Source of the DNA: Flagellimonas spongiicola
GTDB lineage: Bacteria > Bacteroidota > Bacteroidia > Flavobacteriales > Flavobacteriaceae
Reading direction: 5' to 3'
DNA length: 64,000 bases
Assembly (NCBI RefSeq): GCF_023502425.1
Contig: NZ_JAMFMA010000002.1
Location: 806,001-870,000, forward strand
Shown here: in pieces, positions 1-8,559 of the stretch
Layout: every line of letters starts with the position of its first letter
How positions within the stretch are numbered: position 1 is the first letter of the stretch
Translations under genes and position numbers: made by a program
The notes under the pieces: model-generated
Seen by the model: the letters and a program-made list of their open reading frames with translations, nothing else
What the model was told of the DNA's origin: nothing
The model's database searches: none

Positions 1-51
1 TTGTAACAAATTGGATATTTGTTGTACTAACCAATCGTAAAAAACCCAACC

Positions 52-1521
52 ATGTTCAATCGATTTATAAACCTTCAATGGAAATCATTTTTTAGGTCGT
101 CTTCATTTGGAAAGGGATTGGCCTTGAAAATACTGATGCTATTTTTCGGCATATATATGCTTGTATTTTTAGTAGGAGCAGGAATTGGATTGTACTTCGG
201 ACTACGAAAATTATTTCCATCAGAAAACCCCATGTGGATGTTGAGCCAATTCTTGGTGTATTGGGTCTTAGTTGAGTTGTTCTTTCGGTATTTCATGCAA
301 AAATTACCCGTAATGGACATCAAACCCTTGCTAAATTTGCCCATAAAGAAAAGTTCGATTGCACATTATATCTTGGGTAGATCAGGACTCTCTGGTTATA
401 ATTTAATTGCACCCTTCCTATTTGTTCCGTTTGCTATTGTTTTGATTGCGCATGACTATCCAATCTTGAATGTTTTAATCTGGCTTTTGGGAATTTTCGG
501 TATTGTGCTCAGTATTAACTATGTGAATTTTATTGTCAATAAAAGCGACAAGGCCTTGGGCATAATTGGCGGCTTAATATTGACATTATATGGATTGGAT
601 TACTTTGGTGTGCTTGAGGTAAGGGAGTTTTTTGGACCCATTTTCCATGGCTTATACCAATACCCAATTACTGCGATTATTCCTATTGCGATAGCCCTTA
701 TAGCTTATTATTTGAACTACAGGTTTTTGAAACGGCAAATTTTCTTGGATGCTTCGCTCAAAACAAAATCAAAAGAAGCCAAAACCTCAGAACTAGCATG
801 GACCAGACGTTTTGGCGACATGGGACCATTTCTTCAATTGGATTTGAGATTGATATGGAGGAACAAACGAACCAAGGCGCAAGTATTTATTTCCTTGCTC
901 TTTGTATTCTATGGATTGATATTCTATACCCAAGAAATGTATGCCAATTCAATGCCGATGTTAGCATTTTTAGGCATATTCATGACTGGGATATTCCTTA
1001 GCAATTTTGGCCAATTTATACCAGCGTGGGATAGTTCGTATTATAGTATGATAATGTCCCAGAACATTCCATTACGAAAGTATCTAGAGTCCAAGGCAAG
1101 TTTGATTTCCGTTAGTGTGATCGTAATGTTCATGCTAACCATCCCCTATGTATATTTTGGATGGAAGGCTCTGGCCATCAATTTTGCAAGCGCTATCTAT
1201 AATTTGGGTGTTAACATTCCCGTCATTCTGTATTTTGGATCATTCAACAAAAAACGCATTGAATTGGATAAAAGTCCATTTGGGAACATGCAGGGCACCA
1301 GTGCGAATCAATTCTTGATCATGTTGCCCGTTTTAGGCCTTCCCATTATACTGTTTTCCCTTCTGAGTTATTTCGTTTCATTGGAAGTAGCATTAATTGC
1401 ACTTTCGTTGCTTGGGGTAATTGGTTTTGCACTTAAGAATCCATTATTGGATAGAATAACGGAACAGTATCGCAAAAAGAAATATGGAATGATTGCCGGG
1501 TTTAAGGAAAAAAACAATTAG
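52..1521 (+). CDS. DUF5687-family ABC transporter permease
   Basis: Probable membrane half of an ABC exporter. The 489-residue protein has about twelve hydrophobic segments, beginning near residues 25-48 and ending near 446-462, with a polar cytoplasmic stretch around 225-265. The overall pattern and the N-terminal FNRFINLQWKSFFRSSSFG match the DUF5687 family of Bacteroidota. An ATPase gene follows 30 bp downstream on the same strand, so the two very likely form one transporter. The ATG at 52 is the natural start and no Shine-Dalgarno site is visible. The substrate is unknown. Confidence 0.85.
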   Translation: MFNRFINLQWKSFFRSSSFGKGLALKILMLFFGIYMLVFLVGAGIGLYFGLRKLFPSENPMWMLSQFLVYWVLVELFFRYFMQKLPVMDIKPLLNLPIKKSSIAHYILGRSGLSGYNLIAPFLFVPFAIVLIAHDYPILNVLIWLLGIFGIVLSINYVNFIVNKSDKALGIIGGLILTLYGLDYFGVLEVREFFGPIFHGLYQYPITAIIPIAIALIAYYLNYRFLKRQIFLDASLKTKSKEAKTSELAWTRRFGDMGPFLQLDLRLIWRNKRTKAQVFISLLFVFYGLIFYTQEMYANSMPMLAFLGIFMTGIFLSNFGQFIPAWDSSYYSMIMSQNIPLRKYLESKASLISVSVIVMFMLTIPYVYFGWKALAINFASAIYNLGVNIPVILYFGSFNKKRIELDKSPFGNMQGTSANQFLIMLPVLGLPIILFSLLSYFVSLEVALIALSLLGVIGFALKNPLLDRITEQYRKKKYGMIAGFKEKNN

Positions 1522-1551
1522 TAAAACATACATTGATTTCAATCTAAGACT

Positions 1552-2247
1552 ATGATAACCACACATAACCTTACAAAAAAATATGGATCACAGTTGGTTT
1601 TGAATATAGACCATCTTGAAATTCCAAAAGGCCAAAGCTTTGGGCTTGTGGGAAATAATGGGGCTGGTAAAACCACCTTTTTTAGCCTGCTATTGGATTT
1701 GATACAACCTACCTCTGGACATATCGAGAACAATGGGTTTCAGGTTAATACAAGTGAGGATTGGAAACCAATTACTTCGTCCTTTATTGATGAATCTTTT
1801 TTAATTGGCTACTTGACTCCTGAGGAATATTTTTATTTCATCGGGGATTTGAGAGGAAGAAACAAAGCCGATGTGGACAAGTTATTGTCCAATTTTGATG
1901 ATTTCTTCCACGGCGAAATTTTGAGCCAACGTAAGTATCTAAGAGATTTATCGAAGGGGAACCAGAAGAAAGCGGGAATTGTAGCTTCCTTTATCGGTAA
2001 TCCTGAAGTGGTGATTTTGGACGAACCTTTTGCGAACCTTGATCCAACCACGCAAATCCGTTTGAAAGCGATCATCAAGGACTTGGCTGCAAAGGAAGGG
2101 GTTACCGTATTGGTGTCAAGTCATGATTTATTGCATGTTACCGAGGTATGTGAGCGTATTGTTGTTTTGAATAAAGGTGAGATTGTAAAAGACATCCAGA
2201 CATCTCAGGAAACGCTTAAAGAATTGGAAACTTTTTTTGCAGGATAA
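1552..2247 (+). CDS. ABC transporter ATP-binding protein
   Basis: ATPase subunit that powers the DUF5687 permease encoded just upstream. Walker A is GNNGAGKT (residues 34-41), the signature is LSKGN (133-137, a variant of LSGGQ), Walker B is VVILDEP (153-159), and the switch histidine is H191 in SSHD. At 231 residues it is a single nucleotide-binding domain of normal size. The Q-loop region and D-loop (FANLDP) are intact, so it should be active as a dimer. Substrate and direction (export expected) are inferred from the partner only. Confidence 0.93.
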   Translation: MITTHNLTKKYGSQLVLNIDHLEIPKGQSFGLVGNNGAGKTTFFSLLLDLIQPTSGHIENNGFQVNTSEDWKPITSSFIDESFLIGYLTPEEYFYFIGDLRGRNKADVDKLLSNFDDFFHGEILSQRKYLRDLSKGNQKKAGIVASFIGNPEVVILDEPFANLDPTTQIRLKAIIKDLAAKEGVTVLVSSHDLLHVTEVCERIVVLNKGEIVKDIQTSQETLKELETFFAG

Positions 2248-2259
2248 AAGTACTCGTGC

Positions 2260-3000
2260 TTATGGGATTTCATTGAGTTCGTTGAGCATTAGGTCACGTA
2301 CTTCTTCGCGTAGTGTGGATTTATCCTCCTCCCCAAGAATACCGGTTTCGAAAAAGGGATGCACCTTGGCACGCACCCGCCCCGGACTACCGCTCAAAAA
2401 GGTAAATGAGAAACGTTTCTTATTATCATAAAAGACGATGGGAACTATTGGAATTTTATGCGCTATGGCCATTTTGAACGCACCATCCTTAAATTCATCC
2501 AACACAATGGATTCGTCAGGAACACCACCTTCCGGAAAAATACATATACTCAATCCTTGATCCAACCTTCGTTGTGCCCTCAGATAAACACCGGTTCTAC
2601 TTTTAATACTTTCCCGATCTACCATGATGCATACCCGCTTATAAAAAAATCCAAATAGAGGGATTTTTACCAACTCCTTTTTACCAACAAACACAAATGG
2701 ATTTTTACTGACGACCAACATCAACATGATATCCAACATGCTGGTGTGATTGGACACCAACATATAGCTTACCCCTTTTTGCATTTGCTGCTCCCTTTCA
2801 ATTTTAGGGATACAACCCATACCAATTAGGATGGGCCACGCCCAACAATTTCGAGCTAGCCAGAAAAATTGCTTGTATGTTCTTTCGCTTAATGTGGTAA
2901 GTAGCAAAAAGGGCAGGAAAAGAATTATCAAAACCGCTACTAGCACATAAAACCATATGCGGTAAAGGATATGCCCTAAGTTCTTGATCAATTGGATCAT
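2260..3000 (-). CDS. plsC: 1-acyl-sn-glycerol-3-phosphate acyltransferase
   Basis: Transfers an acyl chain to lysophosphatidate to make phosphatidate, at the inner membrane. An N-terminal membrane helix (about residues 12-36) precedes the acyltransferase domain. The catalytic HX4D box is HTSMLD (H85, D90), the phosphate-binding block is FPEGGV (155-160), and a VDRES block lies between them. At 246 residues it is a normal PlsC length. It ends 12 bp from the convergent ABC ATPase gene. Bacteroidota carry several PlsC paralogues, so the exact acyl acceptor could be another lyso-lipid. Confidence 0.9.
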   Translation of the reverse strand: MIQLIKNLGHILYRIWFYVLVAVLIILFLPFLLLTTLSERTYKQFFWLARNCWAWPILIGMGCIPKIEREQQMQKGVSYMLVSNHTSMLDIMLMLVVSKNPFVFVGKKELVKIPLFGFFYKRVCIMVDRESIKSRTGVYLRAQRRLDQGLSICIFPEGGVPDESIVLDEFKDGAFKMAIAHKIPIVPIVFYDNKKRFSFTFLSGSPGRVRAKVHPFFETGILGEEDKSTLREEVRDLMLNELNEIP

Positions 3001-3005
3001 GGTCG

Positions 3006-3013
3006 CAAAAGTA
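3006..3013 (-). promoter_or_regulatory. Candidate -7 element for plsC
   Basis: On the minus strand the octamer TACTTTTG fits the Bacteroidota -7 consensus TANNTTTG exactly and lies 5 nt from the plsC ATG, which implies a very short leader. No good TTG -33 element is seen at the usual distance. Confidence 0.35.
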
Positions 3014-3057
3014 GAATTTTTGAATATCTTTAAGGAAATGACCTTAAAAACTTGATT

Positions 3058-3299
3058 ATGGGAATCTTATATGCAATTTTGATTGGAGCCGCGGCCGGTT
3101 GGTTGGCAGGAAAAATTATGAAAGGTGGTGGATTTGGGGCATTGATCAACATTATTTTGGGTATTGTAGGTGGTGCTGTAGGCAATTGGCTTTTTGTACT
3201 TTAGGCATTCAAATCGGTTCTGGAATTGTGGGGGATTTGGTTACTGGTGTCATTGGTGCAATAGTTATTCTATTTGTCGCGGGCCTTTTCAAAAAATAG
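3058..3299 (+). pseudogene. GlsB/YeaQ/YmgE-family small membrane protein, frameshifted
   Basis: Small Gly-rich integral membrane protein of the transglycosylase-associated/YeaQ family, linked to stress responses in other bacteria. Reading from ATG 3058 gives MGILYAILIGAAAGWLAGKI and continues to GGAVGNWLF, then meets TAG at 3202. The remaining family sequence (TLGIQIGSGIVGD, then VIGAIVILFVAGLFKK) continues in the next frame to 3299. The 242-bp span is one base short of 81 codons. Restoring one G after the T run at about 3191-3196 (TTTTTGTACT to TTTTTGGTACT) gives a normal 80-residue protein with LFGTLGI. It is a recent mutation, a programmed shift or a base-calling error. Confidence 0.8.
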
Positions 3300-3370
3300 G
3301 GTTTTAACTTCTTTTAGGAATACCAATTCATTCTTGCTTTTTTAATCCCTATTGGATTGTTACTTTTACG

Positions 3371-3384
3371 GCTCAAAATTGAGC
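3371..3384 (+). other. Small palindrome abutting the trpS start
   Basis: GCTCAA-AA-TTGAGC forms a 6-bp hairpin that ends one base before the trpS ATG. It could affect initiation, but it is short and may be chance. Confidence 0.25.
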
Positions 3385-3385
3385 T

Positions 3386-4354
3386 ATGGCCAGAATATTG
3401 ACTGGAATTCAAAGTACAGGAACACCGCATTTAGGAAACATTTTGGGAGCGATTATGCCTGCCATCCAAATGGCATCTGACCCAAAAAATGAATCCTTCT
3501 TATTTATCGCGGATATGCATTCTTTGACCCAAATCAAAAACGGAGAGGAATTGCGGAACAATACCTATGCTACGGCTGCTACCTGGCTAGCATTTGGTCT
3601 AGATATTGATAAAAGTGTTTTTTATAGACAAAGTGATGTGCCGCAGGTTACTGAGTTGGCCTGGTATCTCAATTGTTTCTTTCCTTACCAACGTTTGACT
3701 TTGGCTCATTCATTTAAAGACAAGGCGGATCGTTTGGAAGATGTCAACTCAGGCTTGTTTATGTACCCCATGTTGATGGCGGCCGACATCTTGCTTTATG
3801 ACGCTCATTATGTGCCCGTTGGCAAGGACCAACAACAGCATCTAGAGATGACAAGGGATGTTGCATCACGATTCCATAATCAGTTTGGTGAAACCTTTGT
3901 TATGCCAGAAATTATTCTGCAAAAAGAGACGATGTATATACCCGGAACGGATGGTGCAAAAATGAGCAAGAGCAAGGGGAATATCATCAACCTATTTCAA
4001 CCGGATAAAAAGCTTCGCAAACAAATCATGGGGATTGTAACAGATAGTACACCTATGGAGGACCCAAAGGACCCCACCAATGATAACGTGTTTGCACTTT
4101 ATAAAATCCTGGCCCAACCTGAACAGATAGAAGAAATGAGTGCCAACTATCTTGCTGGCAATTACGGTTATGGGCATGCAAAACAGGCATTGTTTGAGGT
4201 TATTATGGAGAAATTTGAAGAACCACGTGAAAAATTTGATTACTACATGAACCATTTGGATGAGGTGGATGAGGCTTTGGCCATTGGTGCAGAAAAAGCC
4301 GCTAAGGTTGCCAATGGTGTTTTGGAACGCGTTAGAGAAAAGGTGGGGTACTAA
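3386..4354 (+). CDS. trpS: Tryptophan--tRNA ligase
   Basis: Class I aminoacyl-tRNA synthetase that charges tRNA-Trp. The HIGH-type motif is TGTPHLGN (residues 11-18) and KMSKS is exact at 192-196. The length of 322 residues is normal for bacterial TrpRS. The tryptophan-pocket region around FLFIADMHSLTQIK and the GKDQQQHLEMTRD segment are intact. The stop codon abuts the stop of the convergent dprA gene with no bases between, so the two transcripts must overlap at their 3' ends. Confidence 0.97.
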   Translation: MARILTGIQSTGTPHLGNILGAIMPAIQMASDPKNESFLFIADMHSLTQIKNGEELRNNTYATAATWLAFGLDIDKSVFYRQSDVPQVTELAWYLNCFFPYQRLTLAHSFKDKADRLEDVNSGLFMYPMLMAADILLYDAHYVPVGKDQQQHLEMTRDVASRFHNQFGETFVMPEIILQKETMYIPGTDGAKMSKSKGNIINLFQPDKKLRKQIMGIVTDSTPMEDPKDPTNDNVFALYKILAQPEQIEEMSANYLAGNYGYGHAKQALFEVIMEKFEEPREKFDYYMNHLDEVDEALAIGAEKAAKVANGVLERVREKVGY

Positions 4355-5467
4355 TTATATCGCTTCAAAAATTTTCCCAGGAAGTGGGCGTACAACACCC
4401 TTTAGTTCCAAAGACAGTAAACTGGAAGAAACCAAAGCGATAGGCAGCTGGCATCCACGTGCAATATGATCCAACAATTGCTTGCCTTCATTGCGCAGAT
4501 GGTCGAGTATCAAACGTTCGTTTTTATCCAATTCAATTGTCGCAAATAAGTGCTGTTGTGAAGGAATGGTTTTTCCTTTAGCCTCTAACTCCCAACCCAA
4601 CAAATAAACCAGCTCGGCTGCTGAGGTCAGTAATTGAGCTTTATGTGATTTAATGAGATCATTGCAACCTTTACTTTGCTTGTCAGAAACCCTACCGGGC
4701 ACTGCAAAAACCTCTCTGTTGTACCCATACGCTAAATCTGCAGTCACCAGACTACCTCCTTTTTCTGCGGACTCAATTACTAAAGTTGCTTCGCTCATTC
4801 CTGCAATTATTCGGTTTCGTTTTAAGAAATTCTCACGGTCCGGTTGAGAGGTACTCCAGAATTCGGTCATAAAACCCCCATTGGCTTCAACTTTATTTTG
4901 ATAGCGCCTATGTGTTTTAGGATAAATTTGGTTTAAACCATGTGCCAGGCACCCTATGGTCTGTAAACCATAATCCATTGCCTTTTTTTGAATCGTGATA
5001 TCCACTCCATATGCAAAACCACTTACGATGATTGGGTTCATGGGAGCTATTTCAGCAATAAAGGATTCGCAAAAGGCCATCCCGTAACTCGAAATGTTTC
5101 GAGTGCCCACTACACTGATGATTTTTCGTTTTTTTAAATCAATATTGCCCCGATGGAACAATAAGATCGGGCCATCTATACAGTGTTTTAAAAACTCAGG
5201 ATATTCAGAATCGGTAAAATAGGAATACCCGATTTTTTCAGACGTAATAAACCTATATTCGGTCTCAGCTTCTTCTGCATAGCATGGACTTTGTAAACCT
5301 TGTAGGGTGATTTTGCCAATTCCATCGATTTTAAGAAGGTGTTGGATTTTATCCGAAAAAACTGCAGATGGACTGCCACAATGGGCTATGAGTTTTTTTG
5401 CGGTCAAATCCCCAATATTGGGAACGGCTTGCAGACGAAGCGCCGCAAGAATTTCATCCTCAGTCAT
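4355..5467 (-). CDS. dprA: DNA-processing protein DprA
   Basis: Binds single-stranded DNA taken up in natural transformation and loads RecA. An N-terminal helix-hairpin-helix-like segment (AVPNIGDLTAKKLI, near residues 14-27) is followed by the Rossmann core with SVVGTRNISSYG and VSGFAYGVDITIQKKA, the family hallmark. A C-terminal winged helix (about 305-370) is present. The 370-residue length is typical of Bacteroidota DprA. It is transcribed alone. Its presence suggests competence, although no com genes are in this window. Confidence 0.95.
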   Translation of the reverse strand: MTEDEILAALRLQAVPNIGDLTAKKLIAHCGSPSAVFSDKIQHLLKIDGIGKITLQGLQSPCYAEEAETEYRFITSEKIGYSYFTDSEYPEFLKHCIDGPILLFHRGNIDLKKRKIISVVGTRNISSYGMAFCESFIAEIAPMNPIIVSGFAYGVDITIQKKAMDYGLQTIGCLAHGLNQIYPKTHRRYQNKVEANGGFMTEFWSTSQPDRENFLKRNRIIAGMSEATLVIESAEKGGSLVTADLAYGYNREVFAVPGRVSDKQSKGCNDLIKSHKAQLLTSAAELVYLLGWELEAKGKTIPSQQHLFATIELDKNERLILDHLRNEGKQLLDHIARGCQLPIALVSSSLLSLELKGVVRPLPGKIFEAI

Positions 5468-5571
5468 TTATTAAGTAGGTTAAGTTGTCCACAAAATACA
5501 GATTTTCAAATGTTAATAAAAAGTTATGAAGCATATTTCGTGCTCTGACTTTTTTTTCAATATTTGTGACC

Positions 5572-6519
5572 ATGCGGATAGATGCGTACATAGAAAAACT
5601 GTTGTTCAGTTACAATTGTGTAGTTGTGCCTGGATTTGGTGCTTTTTTGGCGCATGGAAAATCTGCAGAATTGGATAAAACCAACAAAACCTTACTTCCT
5701 CCAACCAAGGCAATTTCATTTAACGCCCAACTCTCCAAGAATGATGGACTTCTTGTATCCCACATTGCCAAGGAGAAGAATTTGGGGTATGAAGAATTAT
5801 TACAGGAAGTTGAGCAAGTTGCTGAGAATTGGAACAAACGCCTAGGTGATGGCGAACGAATTGAGTTATTCGGGATAGGTAAATTGTGGTTGAACAATGA
5901 ACGGAAAATCCAATTCCTTCCAGAAAACAAAACCAATTATTTAACATCTTCCTTTGGACTGGCGGCGTTTGCAGCCACACCTATTCAGCGGGAAGTGTTG
6001 AAAGAAGAGGTGGAAGAAATGGAAGAACGTATTCCGTTTATCATTACCCCTGAAAAAAGAACAGAAAGCCCTTTTAGACCTTGGTTAAAATATGCGGCCA
6101 TCGTATTGTTGGCTGTTTCTGTTGGCACCACGTCATTTAGAACTTTTGATCAATATCAAAAAGAAAGCCATAGTGTTGCTCAAGAGAATGCCAGAAAACA
6201 AGTTGAGCAACATATACAGGCAGCTACTTTTTTCGATAGTGCACCGTTTGAACTTCCAGCTCTTGAAATTGCGATAAATAAGAAAAAGATAGGCAAACAC
6301 CATATCATTGCTGGTGCCTTTCGTGTGGAAGAGAATGCGGAGAAAAAGGTTGGTCAATTGAAACTAAAGGGATACAATGCCTTTTACTTAGGGTTGAACA
6401 AATTTGGTTTGCATCAGGTTGCCTATGATAGTTTTGAAGACCCTAAGGAGGCGCTTTCCTTCTTACATGAAGTAAAGAAAACAGATTCCCCAGATGCCTG
6501 GATGCTTTCTGAGCGATAA
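5572..6519 (+). CDS. HU-CCDC81 and SPOR domain membrane protein
   Basis: Likely envelope or division-associated protein that binds peptidoglycan. The N-terminal 1-125 region (MRIDAYIEKLLFSYNCVVVP, GFGAFLAH, ELFGIGKL) matches the paired HU-CCDC81 bacterial domains. A membrane helix lies near 170-190 (YAAIVLLAVSVGTTSF). The C-terminal segment from about 240 (HHIIAGAFRVEENAEKKV) is a SPOR domain, which in other bacteria binds denuded glycan strands. ATG 5572 is preferred over the GTG six bases upstream. It sits alone, divergent from dprA. The role of the HU-like half is unknown. Confidence 0.88.
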   Translation: MRIDAYIEKLLFSYNCVVVPGFGAFLAHGKSAELDKTNKTLLPPTKAISFNAQLSKNDGLLVSHIAKEKNLGYEELLQEVEQVAENWNKRLGDGERIELFGIGKLWLNNERKIQFLPENKTNYLTSSFGLAAFAATPIQREVLKEEVEEMEERIPFIITPEKRTESPFRPWLKYAAIVLLAVSVGTTSFRTFDQYQKESHSVAQENARKQVEQHIQAATFFDSAPFELPALEIAINKKKIGKHHIIAGAFRVEENAEKKVGQLKLKGYNAFYLGLNKFGLHQVAYDSFEDPKEALSFLHEVKKTDSPDAWMLSER

Positions 6520-6556
6520 TCCACTTTCATTTCTTTAAAAGCACAATCCACTTCAA

Positions 6557-6564
6557 TATCTTTG
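6557..6564 (+). promoter_or_regulatory. Candidate -7 element for the acyl-CoA thioesterase gene
   Basis: TATCTTTG is an exact TANNTTTG match and lies 16 nt before the ATG at 6581. A convincing TTG is not seen about 19 nt upstream (TTC/TTT only). Confidence 0.4.
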
Positions 6565-6580
6565 CGCAAAATTTAAAGCT

Positions 6581-7096
6581 ATGCGCGCAAAAAAGCCCAG
6601 TGAATCAAGAACTGTAATGACCGACATGGTTTTACCAAGTGAAACCAATCCATTGAATAATCTTTTTGGCGGAGAATTATTGGCCCGAATGGATCGGGCT
6701 GCCAGTATTGCAGCAAGGAGGCATAGTAGGAGAATTACCGTTACCGCTTCCGTAAATCATGTGGCATTCAATCGTTCTGTACCGCTAGGGAGTGTTGTTA
6801 CCGTTGAAGCTTCAGTTTCCAGGGCATTTAAGACTTCTATGGAAATATTTATTGATGTTTGGATGGAAGATCGCTTTACAGGTGAACGAACCAAAGCCAA
6901 TGAGGCCATTTACACTTTTGTGGCTGTCGATGATACCGGAATCCCAACAGAAGTACCACCATTACAACCAGAAACGGAATTGGAAAAAGACCGTTTTGAT
7001 GCAGCACTACGTAGAAAGCAATTAAGTTTGGTATTGGCCGGGAAAATGAAGCCTTCAGATGCTACAGAACTAAAGGCGCTGTTTCTGGGAGATTAA
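6581..7096 (+). CDS. Acyl-CoA thioesterase (YciA/BFIT type)
   Basis: Hydrolyses acyl-CoA to free fatty acid and CoA in the cytosol. It is a single hotdog-fold domain of 171 residues with the family N-terminal motif NPLNNLFGGELLARMD, followed by TASVNHVAFNRSVPLGSVV. Acyl-chain preference cannot be read from sequence. The TAA stop shares bases with the stop of the convergent gene at 7093, the two using the same TTAA. Confidence 0.92.
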   Translation: MRAKKPSESRTVMTDMVLPSETNPLNNLFGGELLARMDRAASIAARRHSRRITVTASVNHVAFNRSVPLGSVVTVEASVSRAFKTSMEIFIDVWMEDRFTGERTKANEAIYTFVAVDDTGIPTEVPPLQPETELEKDRFDAALRRKQLSLVLAGKMKPSDATELKALFLGD

Positions 7097-7716
7097 TATG
7101 TAAAGACCTTAAATCCAAATGAGGGGACAAATAAAAACGTGTTGTTGAAGCGTTCTTTTTGCTCCGGGGCAACTTCAATATTCATTATATCGTATAGTGC
7201 ATCAGTGTTTATAAAGACACCCAAAGATTTACCAATTTTATACGTAAGTGACGTTGTTAAATTAAGCGAAACGGCATCATCTTTGAATTTAGTAAGCATA
7301 TGTTTATGGCGATAGATACCATAGCCCACACCCAATCCAGATTTCAAGTTTAGCCTTGGAACCCGCAAATTAAAAGTAGAACCAACAGTGGCATGAAAAT
7401 GGGTTAGTTTAGTAACATCTATTTGTCCTATTACACTTAAATTATCAACTTCTGAATCCGTGTGGCCGTAACGAACTCCGGCGTACCAACGGTTATTAAA
7501 ATTGACGTTTATCAATAATACATGGCCAGATTTCAATGAATAACCCTGACGTAAGAAGTTATTGCCTATTGCAGAAGGCATAGCATATGAAATCCCGATT
7601 TCGCCAATATAAGGCGTGACTGTTTCGGCTTTGTCCATTTGTTGTGCCCATAAATAATGTCCAAAACATAATGAAAAGAAGGGCAATAAGTATGTGGCTT
7701 TAAAACTGGAAGTCAT
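7093..7716 (-). CDS. Outer-membrane beta-barrel-like protein, unassigned
   Basis: Not assigned to a named family. A signal peptide (about residues 1-25, ending GHYLWAQQ) precedes alternating aromatic and hydrophobic strands such as RWYAGVRYGHTDS, LKSGLGVGYGIYRHKH and LTTSLTYKIGKSLGVFINTDALYD, and the protein ends with FVPSFGFKVFTY, a typical barrel C-terminus. At 207 residues it could form an 8-stranded barrel. Its start overlaps the end of the upstream lipoprotein gene by 17 bp, so the two are translationally linked and probably work together. Confidence 0.7.
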   Translation of the reverse strand: MTSSFKATYLLPFFSLCFGHYLWAQQMDKAETVTPYIGEIGISYAMPSAIGNNFLRQGYSLKSGHVLLINVNFNNRWYAGVRYGHTDSEVDNLSVIGQIDVTKLTHFHATVGSTFNLRVPRLNLKSGLGVGYGIYRHKHMLTKFKDDAVSLNLTTSLTYKIGKSLGVFINTDALYDIMNIEVAPEQKERFNNTFLFVPSFGFKVFTY

Positions 7717-8419
7717 AATTGTTATTTGTAATTACAACCTCCTTTTCGCCCTGCTCTGTAATACCGTTGTATCTCAGTTGATACTCGATCAGTATTGGCT
7801 CATTTTGGATGTGATCAAAAGTTATCCTAAACTCATTTTCGTTGGGAAAAACCTCGTATGATTTGTTACTTAAATAAGCCGTTGTAACAGAATTATCTTC
7901 TTCAATTAAAATTTCCTTGAACTTAGAGTTATACTTCAAGCCAAGAAATAAGGTGTCGGTTAAGTTGTTTTTCCGTGCAATAAGAATTTCTGAAGTTGCA
8001 ATTTTATTAAGGGATAAAGATGGGATTTCATAGGTTGAATTCTTCAAAGTCAACTTTTCTACTCCTTCAATAAATTGCGTTGGAAAGTTGGCGTTGTATT
8101 CCGGATTATTTGACTCATTTATGACTAGAAATAGTTTTTGCTCGTTGGAAGGTGAAATTGTTGTGACGGCAAAAGACCCATTTACTTCTATGTTGGACAT
8201 ACCGATGACATCTACATCTTCATATGGTGATATTGCAAAAAACAGTAATGGAGAAATGAATTCGCCGGAGGCAAAAGCAACAATTGGTAGTGCCGCTGTT
8301 TCTGTTCCAAATGATGCGCTTAGATTTCCTTTGAACAATAAACGGGTGTTATCGTCGTAATAAAGCTCGCAACTAAAGAGGAAAAGCATACTAACAACCA
8401 ACCACAAGAATCGATACAT
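7700..8419 (-). CDS. Predicted lipoprotein, unassigned
   Basis: The function is not recognised. The N-terminus MYRFLWLVVSMLFLFSC gives a lipobox with C17, so this is a lipid-anchored envelope protein of 239 residues. The body is rich in beta-strand-type and Asn/Ser/Thr sequence, with no catalytic motif visible. It overlaps the barrel gene that follows by 17 bp, forming a two-gene unit. The pair is AT-rich compared with the neighbouring metabolic genes, which suggests accessory status. Confidence 0.7.
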   Translation of the reverse strand: MYRFLWLVVSMLFLFSCELYYDDNTRLLFKGNLSASFGTETAALPIVAFASGEFISPLLFFAISPYEDVDVIGMSNIEVNGSFAVTTISPSNEQKLFLVINESNNPEYNANFPTQFIEGVEKLTLKNSTYEIPSLSLNKIATSEILIARKNNLTDTLFLGLKYNSKFKEILIEEDNSVTTAYLSNKSYEVFPNENEFRITFDHIQNEPILIEYQLRYNGITEQGEKEVVITNNNYDFQF

Positions 8420-8559
8420 AAATTAAGATTAGGGATGTAGTATGCAATCTCCAATAATGGATTGAAATTCTATGCTGTTATTTGATAAATGACCGTTTTG
8501 AATTGATCAATGAAGGGTATTAACCAATATTAATGGATTGAGAAGTAGGGTGCGAAAAT

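Noticed and set aside
5480..5500. TTGTCCACA (DnaA-box-like) upstream of dprA as a sign of an origin
   Set aside because: Only one near-match lies here, without a cluster, dnaA, or an AT-rich unwinding region. A second near-match at about 61547 is also isolated.
5566..5571. GTG start six bases before the SPOR-protein ATG
   Set aside because: The ATG at 5572 begins the conserved MRIDAYIEKLLF segment, so the extra two codons are not needed.
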